Shown here piece after piece: positions 33,756 to 40,766 of a stretch of DNA of 64,000 nucleotides (position 1 is the stretch's first letter; the number at the start of each line of letters is the position of its first letter). The notes below the pieces were generated by a model, which made no database searches, was not told the DNA's origin, and was given only the letters and a program-made list of their open reading frames with translations. Made by a program: the position numbers and the translations under genes. The DNA comes from Flavobacterium poyangense (GTDB lineage: Bacteria > Bacteroidota > Bacteroidia > Flavobacteriales > Flavobacteriaceae): positions 62,001 to 126,000 of the forward strand of contig NZ_JAALLN010000012.1 in assembly GCF_011751075.1 (NCBI RefSeq). Direction: 5' to 3'.

Positions 33756-33763
33756 TATATTTG
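33756..33763 (+). promoter_or_regulatory. -7 box of the RadC-like gene
   Basis: TATATTTG, an exact TAnnTTTG match on the plus strand. The transcript would have a leader of about 170 bases before the ATG at 33944. Confidence 0.45.
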
Positions 33764-33943
33764 AATTCAGCTTCTTCTAGTTTTAAAAGTTCGAGTTGTC
33801 CGCTTAGGGTTTGATTTCAAAATTTGAAATTTTTAAATGAATGCGATAATAAAAAAAACGCTCGCATTACTTAGATAGAATCGTTTATTCACAAAATATC
33901 AGTCCGATTGACTGCTTTATTTTTACGTAAATCTTTAATTATT

Positions 33944-34414
33944 ATGGAAACGGTACAAGAAAAACAAGATTGGAGAATCGCATCAGAAATTGAATTGATT
34001 TACAAAACCAAAGTAAAACTCTCAGAGCGACCTAAGATTACTTCTTCGGGAGCAGCTTATAAACTGGCTTTAAAATCATGGGATCTAAATAAAATAGAGT
34101 TTATGGAGCAGTTTAAAATTCTTCTCCTTAACAAGTCAAATATAGTACTGGGGATTTATGAAATGTCTACAGGAGGCATAACGGGAACTGTTGTTGATCT
34201 TAGATTATTATTTTCAGCGGCACTCAAAGCAAATGCAACCGCTCTTATTATGGTACACAATCATCCGTCAGGAAAAACACTTCCTTCTACTATCGATAAA
34301 CGAATTACTAAACTAGCTAAAGAAGCAGGTATTATTTTGGATATAGAAGTAGTAGATCATTTGATTATTTGTTCAGAAGGTTATTACTCTTTTGCGGATA
34401 ATGGGCTTATTTAA
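33944..34414 (+). CDS. RadC-like JAB/MPN domain protein
   Basis: 156 residues from 33944 (METVQEKQDWRIASE); the frame opens at 33908 but the first 12 residues look untranslated. The JAMM metal-binding motif is complete: MVHNHPSGKTLPSTIDKR (HxH-PSG-x3-PS-x2-D). The N-terminal helix-hairpin-helix domain of full RadC is missing. Such short RadC proteins are frequent in mobile and defence islands of Bacteroidota, and their function is unknown; a peptidase or nuclease activity is only suggested by the fold. It lies opposite the ABC-type operon, converging on its ATPase gene. Confidence 0.88.
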   Translation: METVQEKQDWRIASEIELIYKTKVKLSERPKITSSGAAYKLALKSWDLNKIEFMEQFKILLLNKSNIVLGIYEMSTGGITGTVVDLRLLFSAALKANATALIMVHNHPSGKTLPSTIDKRITKLAKEAGIILDIEVVDHLIICSEGYYSFADNGLI

Positions 34415-34512
34415 GCAATTTGAGGGTTTTGGATAGGGGAGTAAATTTTTGAGTTTACGAACGTTTAGTTCAGGTTGAAAAAGATAAAGTTGAGTATTTA
34501 TAAAAATTATTG

Positions 34513-34532
34513 AACGGGAAATAACCGTTTTT
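34513..34532 (+). terminator. Weak hairpin after the RadC-like gene
   Basis: AACGG and CCGTT pair around GAAATAA and are followed by TTTTT. It lies about 100 bases after the stop. Confidence 0.35.
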
Positions 34533-34560
34533 GAAGATATATTTTAAATAAAAGTGACCT

Positions 34561-36471
34561 TTAGATGAGGTCTCTTTTATTTAAAATAAATTTTCCATTT
34601 TCTTTATCAAAACTATCGAGAATGTAAGGTCTAAATTCATCAGGATATTTCTCTAAACCAGTTGTTAAAATAACTTGATATTGTTTATCTTCTTCTGATT
34701 CTATTAAATTTAATGCAGTAGTCAAAAGGTTTAAATCATTTTTTAAATGATTATCATCAATACCAGAGTCCTCAGGAGTATCAATAATAAGTAATTTTGG
34801 ATGTTTTACATTATTGTATTTTAATGCTAAAGTTAATATTGTAAAATAGTATAGTAATCTGACAGGTACGTCAGTACTTTTATTTTTATATATTCCACCA
34901 TCAAGAACAGGCATGTAATCTTCATCAATTTCTGCATATGAAATCTTTGCTGATGATTTCTGAAGTAAAAATTCATAGATAGAATTGAAGTCAGTTATCA
35001 TACTTTTGTTATTGCTGTCAAATTCTCTTTGAAGATCTTCAAATTCTTTTTTTACAGTTTTGTATGTTCTATCAATAGAATTATAACTTTCGTCCAAATC
35101 AATTTTTTCTTGCGCAATTTTTTTGATGAGAGAATATTTGTCAATTTCTTTCTTTGTTTCTAGAATTTTATCATTTAAATTATCAATAAGTTCCGAGTTT
35201 CCAGAGAATTCTAGAGAGCTAATTAATTGCGTTATTTTTTTTGTAAGATCATTTGACTTTAGATTCAATTTATCTAGCTCAAATGCATGTATATTAATGT
35301 CTCTCGAATAAGAATCTAACGCTATTTGAATAGTTTCTAAGCTTTTCTTCTTATGATTTAATATGCTTTTATATTCGTTAGAATTATAAACGAATTTTTC
35401 GTAATCCTCATCTAAAATTTCTTCACCACATAAACAAAAATTTTCTTTTGGCTCATGTTTTTTCATGCAAAAAGGACATATTTTAAAAGAAAAAAGATTT
35501 AGTTTGTCGTTAGTGAATATTATTTTTTCAATTTCACTTATTTCATTAGATTGATTTTCAAAAAGTTTTGATATTTTGTCATACTCTATTTTGTAATTAT
35601 TTAAAGAAATATTTACTTCAGAAATTTTTAAGTCAGTCAAAATTAATTCATTTTGAATTTGATTTATAAAATCAGCTTTTTCATCTACTTTTGTATTTGA
35701 ACTTAAGTATAGACTCCTTTCTGAATAAAGACTTTCTAATTGCGAATTATATTCATCTAGGGATTTATTTAAAGTAATTATATCTAAATCTATTCCACTA
35801 AATTTAGTATTGAAATCATTTAATTTCGAAATTTCTAAGTCTCTTTTTTTAGTAGTTTCCTTAAATTCGTCGTGCTTTTTAAAAAAATCATCAGATGAAA
35901 TTCCCAGTAAAATTTCAAAAATTGTTTTTCTTATAATTAAAGAATCGGTTATGAAATTTAAATTAGCGGGTTCTTTAAATATTTTTTTTGATTCCGTTTC
36001 TTGGTCATAAATAATTAATCTTAATAAATCAGAAAAATTAATTTTCCATGTTCTAGTTCCTAGATTTAATTCAGAAATATTTATTTCTAGTTTAGTTAAT
36101 AACCAATCAGAGAATATTTCTTCACCTGATTGTCGGTTTATTGGGAATGAAAAATATTCGTCTTCAAAATTTATAAATATATCATTACTGTTTATAAATC
36201 TTTTCAGTCTATAGTTTTCGTTGTTTATGTTTATATCAAGTTCAACATAATTATTTTTATCGTTAATTATTTCTTGATATTTTTCTTTTTTACTATCGGG
36301 ATTAAAATATTTTAAATTACTTCCTAGACCATATTCAATAAAGTAAGTAAATGTACTTTTTCCTGAACCATTATCTCCTGTAATAATATTAATTCCATTT
36401 TGCAATGTTGGAGATTCATAGTGATAATTAGTGCCAGAATATGTGACTTTATTTATTTTTAGATTTCCCAT
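34561..36471 (-). CDS. Rad50/SMC-like ABC ATPase of a putative ABC-3C system
   Basis: 636-residue ATPase with a split head and long coiled coil. Walker A is GDNGSGKST (residues 32-40). Two coiled-coil arms (about 195-330 and 355-500) flank a zinc-hook-like centre with CPFC (332-335) and CLC (346-348). Walker B is LLIIDTPEDSG (560-570), followed by a QVILTTG switch region. A classic LSGGQ signature is not obvious; the segment VPVRLLYYFTILTLAL stands in its place. It starts 13 bases inside the upstream middle-component gene. Known ABC-3C systems combine such an ATPase with a middle component and a variable effector in phage or plasmid conflict; the role here is inferred from this layout. Confidence 0.85.
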   Translation of the reverse strand: MGNLKINKVTYSGTNYHYESPTLQNGINIITGDNGSGKSTFTYFIEYGLGSNLKYFNPDSKKEKYQEIINDKNNYVELDININNENYRLKRFINSNDIFINFEDEYFSFPINRQSGEEIFSDWLLTKLEINISELNLGTRTWKINFSDLLRLIIYDQETESKKIFKEPANLNFITDSLIIRKTIFEILLGISSDDFFKKHDEFKETTKKRDLEISKLNDFNTKFSGIDLDIITLNKSLDEYNSQLESLYSERSLYLSSNTKVDEKADFINQIQNELILTDLKISEVNISLNNYKIEYDKISKLFENQSNEISEIEKIIFTNDKLNLFSFKICPFCMKKHEPKENFCLCGEEILDEDYEKFVYNSNEYKSILNHKKKSLETIQIALDSYSRDINIHAFELDKLNLKSNDLTKKITQLISSLEFSGNSELIDNLNDKILETKKEIDKYSLIKKIAQEKIDLDESYNSIDRTYKTVKKEFEDLQREFDSNNKSMITDFNSIYEFLLQKSSAKISYAEIDEDYMPVLDGGIYKNKSTDVPVRLLYYFTILTLALKYNNVKHPKLLIIDTPEDSGIDDNHLKNDLNLLTTALNLIESEEDKQYQVILTTGLEKYPDEFRPYILDSFDKENGKFILNKRDLI

Positions 36472-36962
36472 GTAATAACATTGTTATTAGTAAATATACT
36501 TTCTACCATTTTTTTTACTGTGATACCTTTCAATCTCGGAATAATTGATCTCAGTAAATTAATGTTTTTAATTTCCTTCTCGAACAAATTCGAATTTAAA
36601 AACCCATCAGGGATATTTTCAGATTTTAACCACAAATCAAAAGATTGATGAGTTCTATTGATACTTACCCCGATGTAGTTACTATTTTTTAATATAACTA
36701 ATAAGTGAGAAATTAACTGTTTTTTTAATTGAGATTTTGAATATATTCTTGATAGTTCATTTTTATCATATTTATTGAAATCATGATTAAAACTTACAAA
36801 ATGAATTAAGTAGGCGATTTTTCTAAAATCCTTAAATTTAGTTTGCTCTGTATTTGCGTCTAATTCTTTTAGTATGAGCAGGATGTTGTATGTCAAGAAG
36901 TTATAGTCTTCTTTTTGTATAAACATCATCCTTTTTTTAGCAATATTTCTATTTTCCATCAT
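36459..36962 (-). CDS. ABC-3C middle component-like protein
   Basis: 167-residue all-helical protein that matches the size and position of the middle component of ABC three-component systems. It has a helical N-terminus (IQKEDYNFLTYNILLILKEL), then KFRKIAYLIHF-like KDFRKIAYLIHFVSF, and a C-terminal basic helix (LKGITVKKMVESIF). No catalytic motif is seen; it probably bridges ATPase and effector. It overlaps the effector stop by four bases (ATGA) and the ATPase start by 13 bases, so all three are translationally coupled. On sequence alone I would not name it; the call rests on the operon. Confidence 0.7.
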   Translation of the reverse strand: MMENRNIAKKRMMFIQKEDYNFLTYNILLILKELDANTEQTKFKDFRKIAYLIHFVSFNHDFNKYDKNELSRIYSKSQLKKQLISHLLVILKNSNYIGVSINRTHQSFDLWLKSENIPDGFLNSNLFEKEIKNINLLRSIIPRLKGITVKKMVESIFTNNNVITWEI

Positions 36963-37909
36963 GTGTATATACCTATTTCGTCAAAGGACAAGTAGCATTC
37001 ATCTATAAGTGCTAAAACAAGTTTTCGCAGTAAATCTTTGTTTTTAAGAGGGTAAGAGTAGTCTTGTGATTTTTCCTCTATTATTTTACATGCTCGTTCA
37101 GTATATCTTTCAATTAAAGAACTAATCTGTCCCTTTGTAAGAGTTTTTTCTTCGACTTCTTCACAAAATTCCAAAAGTTCATCTTGACAAACTTCAAAAA
37201 TTCTGTATTTCATTGAACTAATTAATCTTTCAGAATAATTTATCAGTTCCGCTTTTCCAGATGCAATATCTCGACAGTATTTTTCAATTCTAATATCCCT
37301 TATTTCTTTATTTACGGCTAAAATTTTGTCTTTAAAATTTCGTACATCTTTTTTTTCTAATGAATCCCATTGATCTAATGCTGAATCATCTTCATTTTTC
37401 TCAAAACTATTTTGATATAAATTGGGGGTTACTTCGTGCAATAGTATTTGTTGAATATTTCTAATTTGTTCAGTATTTGCATCATTTATTTTAGATAATA
37501 AATCTTTTAAATCCCATTCTTCAAATATAAACCTATCATTAATTTCGTCTTCAAATCCCTTAGCCCTCTTTGGTTTTTTTAAGGAGGGATAAAGCATAAT
37601 TACCTTTTCATAGTTGTAATCATCTTTGTATTTGGTAATTGTATTAAGAACTTTCTTTTTTGAAGTTGTTGAAGTAATTTGAAATGCTATATCATTAATA
37701 TCATCTCCTAAATCAATTGCAGAAAAGTTAGCTTCTAGTGTGTTTAGGTTTACGAAATTTCGATCAGAATAAAGAATATTCAATATATCTCTAAAAATAT
37801 TTTCAATATGAATATTTATATCGTGTAAATTTAAATGGCTATACTGAATTATTTTTTTTTCTAGCAACCCGAAAGCCGTTGTTATATTATCTAAATGTGC
37901 TCTTGCCAT
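36959..37909 (-). CDS. SMEK domain effector-like protein of a putative ABC-3C system
   Basis: 316-residue first gene of the operon. The N-terminal region (about 28-80) follows the SMEK domain pattern: NIHIENIFRDILNILY, then NLNTLEANFSAIDLGDD and IAFQITSTTSKKK. Glu36, Asp66 and the QIT at 77-79 could form a PD-(D/E)xK-like metal site in a nuclease fold, but this is inference. An acidic linker (NEDDSALDQWDSLEKKD) leads to a helical C-terminal domain that would contact the middle component. The DNA is visibly more AT-rich than the thr genes next door, a sign of acquisition. A TAnnTTTG box lies about 60 bases upstream. Confidence 0.75.
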   Translation of the reverse strand: MARAHLDNITTAFGLLEKKIIQYSHLNLHDINIHIENIFRDILNILYSDRNFVNLNTLEANFSAIDLGDDINDIAFQITSTTSKKKVLNTITKYKDDYNYEKVIMLYPSLKKPKRAKGFEDEINDRFIFEEWDLKDLLSKINDANTEQIRNIQQILLHEVTPNLYQNSFEKNEDDSALDQWDSLEKKDVRNFKDKILAVNKEIRDIRIEKYCRDIASGKAELINYSERLISSMKYRIFEVCQDELLEFCEEVEEKTLTKGQISSLIERYTERACKIIEEKSQDYSYPLKNKDLLRKLVLALIDECYLSFDEIGIYT

Positions 37910-37969
37910 TGTTTTTTATTTGCAATTTACTCGAACTGATTTTTAATTTCTTATGATTTGAATTGATTT

Positions 37970-37977
37970 CAAACATA
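37970..37977 (-). promoter_or_regulatory. -7 box of the ABC-3C-like operon
   Basis: TATGTTTG on the minus strand matches TAnnTTTG, 61 bases before the ATG of the effector gene and just behind the thrC terminator. Confidence 0.45.
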
Positions 37978-38017
37978 ATAATTTTCCTTATAAATAACTA
38001 GTGTGTATAAAAAATAA

Positions 38018-38063
38018 AAAACCACAATTTACATTAAAAAATAATTAATGTAAATTGTGGTTT
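38018..38063 (-). terminator. thrC terminator
   Basis: ACCACAATTTACATTAA and TTAATGTAAATTGTGGT form a 17 bp stem followed on the minus strand by a T-rich tail. It lies about 25 bases after the thrC stop and ends the thr operon. Confidence 0.9.
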
Positions 38064-38087
38064 AAAGATCGATAAAAGATAAATAGA

Positions 38088-39377
38088 TTACCCCAGAAAA
38101 TCCTTCAACTCCTCATAACTCCCAATCTTCACACTAATTTTCTCCTCATTAATAACACTCTCAATCTGTGCCGGAATCGGAAGCGTAATTTCCAATGCAG
38201 GTTCAACCACATCGAGAAACTTAATAGGATGCGCGGTTTCTAAGAAAATACCAATTGCATTTTCGTGTTTTTTTAATTCTTTTTTCAAGCCAAGGTAACC
38301 AACAGCACCATGAGGCTCTGCAATATAACCATCGGTTTTGTAGATTTGTTTCATGGCTTCCAGTGTTTCCTCATCGGTGTAACTGTAAGAAGAGAAATCT
38401 TTCTCAAAAGTCTTTAAATCATTATTATACAATTCCTGAATTCTAATAAAATTACTTGGGTTTCCGACATCCATGGCATTAGAAATCGTTGCTCTAGATG
38501 GTTTCGGATCGTATTTTCCGTTTTCTAAAAATCTTGGTACCGTATCATTTACATTCGTAGAAGCTACAAAATGTTCAATTGGCAGACCTAATTTTTTCGC
38601 CATGATTCCGGCACAGATATTCCCGAAATTACCACTTGGACAGGAGAAAATCAAAGGTTTGTTTTGGCTTTTCAGTGCTTTGTAAGCAAAGAAAAAATAG
38701 AACATTTGCGGTAACCAACGTGCGATATTGATAGAATTTGCAGAAGTCAGGTTTTTGTGCGCTAAAGTCTCGTCTAAAAACGCCTTTTTAACCATATCCT
38801 GGCAATCATCAAAAACGCCATCGACTTCTAGTGCTTTTATATTTTGCCCTAAAGTAGTCAATTGTTTTTCCTGAATGTCGCTTACTTTTCCTGATGGGTA
38901 TAAAATCACAACCTCAACACCGTCCACACCAAGAAATCCGCTTGCCACAGCACCACCGGTGTCTCCGGAAGTGGCAACTAAAACGGTATTTTTAGCGTCC
39001 TTTTTGTCTTTATTGAAATAACCCAAGCAACGAGACATAAATCGTGCTCCAACATCTTTAAAAGCCATTGTAGGACCGTGGAACAGCTCTAACGAGTAAA
39101 TTCCGTTTTCGACTTTCACTACAGGAAAATCAAAGCACAATGTTTCTGCAATGATTTCTTTCAATTTTTCTGCCGGAATTTCGTCTCCAACGAATTGTTT
39201 GATGGCTTCAAAAGCAATTTCTTGATGGCTTAAACTTTCGATTGTATCAAAAAAAGAAGGATCTAAAGCGGTTATATTTTCCGGGAAATATAATCCTTTA
39301 TCACTTGCTAATCCTTGTATTACAGCCTCCTGAAAAGAAACTTTCGGGGCATTATGGTTTAAACTGTAGTATTTCAT
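38088..39377 (-). CDS. thrC: Threonine synthase
   Basis: Last step of threonine synthesis: O-phosphohomoserine to threonine, PLP-dependent. 429 residues, normal length. It starts MKYYSLNHNAPKVSFQEAVI; the PLP Lys is in TMAFKDVGARFMSR, and other landmarks are VATSGDTGGAVASGFLG, CPSGNFGNICAGIMAKKLG and YTDEETLEAMKQIY. It is the third gene of thrA-thrB-thrC, but separated from thrB by 386 bases of repeats, so it may have extra transcription start sites. Confidence 0.97.
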   Translation of the reverse strand: MKYYSLNHNAPKVSFQEAVIQGLASDKGLYFPENITALDPSFFDTIESLSHQEIAFEAIKQFVGDEIPAEKLKEIIAETLCFDFPVVKVENGIYSLELFHGPTMAFKDVGARFMSRCLGYFNKDKKDAKNTVLVATSGDTGGAVASGFLGVDGVEVVILYPSGKVSDIQEKQLTTLGQNIKALEVDGVFDDCQDMVKKAFLDETLAHKNLTSANSINIARWLPQMFYFFFAYKALKSQNKPLIFSCPSGNFGNICAGIMAKKLGLPIEHFVASTNVNDTVPRFLENGKYDPKPSRATISNAMDVGNPSNFIRIQELYNNDLKTFEKDFSSYSYTDEETLEAMKQIYKTDGYIAEPHGAVGYLGLKKELKKHENAIGIFLETAHPIKFLDVVEPALEITLPIPAQIESVINEEKISVKIGSYEELKDFLG

Positions 39378-39763
39378 TTCTAATTTTAGATTTTATTTAA
39401 CCGCAAAGAGCGCAAAGAAATTGTTCCTTTTAAAAACGCAGTGTTCGCAAAGCTTTGTGGTTATTCAAGTGTTGTTTTTTTTAGTTTCAATACTTATTAT
39501 TCGGTTTTCTTGTCATTTCGACGAAGGAGACCCGAGCGATAGCGAATAGACGAAGTAAATTACAATCGGAACTCGACAATAGTAAGTCATATCTTGTGTG
39601 ATTCCTCCTTCGTCGGAATGACAAACTGGACGTGACAAACTAGGCGTGACAAACTGGGCGTGATCTACTTTGCGGCGAGCTTCGACTTCGCTCAACCTGA
39701 CACGTTTTGTCTTAATACTTAATTCTTCGTACTTAATACATTTCACATTTCACAACTAACATT
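39378..39763. repeat. Repeat cluster inside the thr operon
   Basis: Between thrC and thrB: 39398-39465 has AACCGCAAAGAGCGCAAAG units; 39511-39622 is a fold-back with arms TGTCATTTCGACGAAGGAG and CTCCTTCGTCGGAATGACA; inside its left half is an inverted copy of the TTCGTC-TTCGCT-CTCGGGT repeat (39530-39562). 39620-39660 repeats GACAAACT(A/G)GGCGTG. 39678-39695 is CTTCGACTTCGCTCAA, and 39740-39765 has CATTTCACATTTCACAAC. No gene is seen. Confidence 0.8.
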
Positions 39764-40687
39764 TCACAAAATCCTAACCCCATCCGGATTAATCTTCGAA
39801 ACGTGAATTTCATACGGTAAATTCATTTTTTCGTAAACGTCGCTCATGGCTTTTGCAATTTGGTCTGCAGTTTTTTCTCCACGGCTTAAAGCGAAGATCG
39901 AAGGACCGGAACCTGAAATTCCTGAGCCTAAAGCTCCATTTTCGTAAGCTGTTTGTTTGATTTGATCAAACCCGGGGATTAAAACACTTCGTAAAGGCTC
40001 TACGATTTCATCATGAAGTGATCTTCCGATTAAATCGTAATCTTTGGTGTACAATCCGGCGACTAATCCGCCCACATTTCCCCATTGCATGATGGCGCTT
40101 TTTAAGGAAACGTTTTGTTTTAATACCGAACGGGCGTCAGAGGTTTTTAACTCGATTTGAGGATGAACCACCGTAGCAAACAATTCTTCCGGGCTGTCAA
40201 TTCGGATAATGTCCAGTGGACTGTAACTTCTTACCAAAGTAAAACCGCCCAACAGAGCAGGAGCAACGTTGTCTGCATGTGCATTTCCGCTGGCTAATTT
40301 TTCGCCTTGCATGGCAAACTGCACCAAATCTTTTCTGGAATAAGGTCTTCCGAGCAATTCGTTGATTCCGAAAACCGCTCCGGCAGAACTTGCAGCACTG
40401 CTTCCGATTCCGCTTCCGGCTTTGATGTGTTTGTAGATTTCAATTTCAAAACCAAAATCCAGATCACCTAAAGTTTCCAACATGGCCAAAGCAGCCACTC
40501 CAGAAACATTTTTTTCTGTTTCCAGAGGTAAATCAGCCCCCACAATTTTAGTAATTCGAATTCCTTTCTGATCCGATTTTCGAATGATCATTTCGTCACC
40601 CGCATTGTCTAAGCAAAGTCCAAGTACGTCAAATCCGCACGAAAGATTCGCAATAGTCGCCGGGCAAAATAGTTTTATTTGTTCCAT
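39764..40687 (-). CDS. thrB: Homoserine kinase
   Basis: GHMP-fold kinase that phosphorylates homoserine for threonine synthase. 307 residues, normal. Motifs: CPATIANLSCGFDVLGLCLD at the start, the ATP-binding loop HIKAGSGIGSSAASSAGAV, and the C-terminal GALGSGISGSGPSIFALSRG. It lies between thrA and thrC. The 79-base spacer to thrA contains an imperfect hairpin repeat. Confidence 0.96.
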   Translation of the reverse strand: MEQIKLFCPATIANLSCGFDVLGLCLDNAGDEMIIRKSDQKGIRITKIVGADLPLETEKNVSGVAALAMLETLGDLDFGFEIEIYKHIKAGSGIGSSAASSAGAVFGINELLGRPYSRKDLVQFAMQGEKLASGNAHADNVAPALLGGFTLVRSYSPLDIIRIDSPEELFATVVHPQIELKTSDARSVLKQNVSLKSAIMQWGNVGGLVAGLYTKDYDLIGRSLHDEIVEPLRSVLIPGFDQIKQTAYENGALGSGISGSGPSIFALSRGEKTADQIAKAMSDVYEKMNLPYEIHVSKINPDGVRIL

Positions 40688-40766
40688 GTTTATAGGTTCA
40701 GAGGCTCAAAGGCACAAAGGTGCAAAGGCTTTGTCCCTCTGTCCCTTTGAACCTTTGTCCCTCTAT
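40688..40766. repeat. CAAAGG-type hairpin between thrA and thrB
   Basis: AGGTTCAGAGGCTCAAAGGC and the complement CCCTTTGAACCTTTGTCCCT pair across the spacer. Same family as the hairpins at 13165-13235 and 13605-13668. If it acted as a partial terminator it would lower thrBC relative to thrA. Confidence 0.65.

Noticed and set aside
33944..37909. RadC-like gene as a fourth component of the ABC-3C operon
   Set aside because: It is on the opposite strand, convergent with the ATPase gene and under its own promoter beside the XRE operator. It may belong to the same island but not to the operon.
39513..39746. Minus-strand ORF of 77 residues (KTKRVRLSEVEARRK)
   Set aside because: Lies entirely in the thrB-thrC repeat stack and is a translation of repeats.
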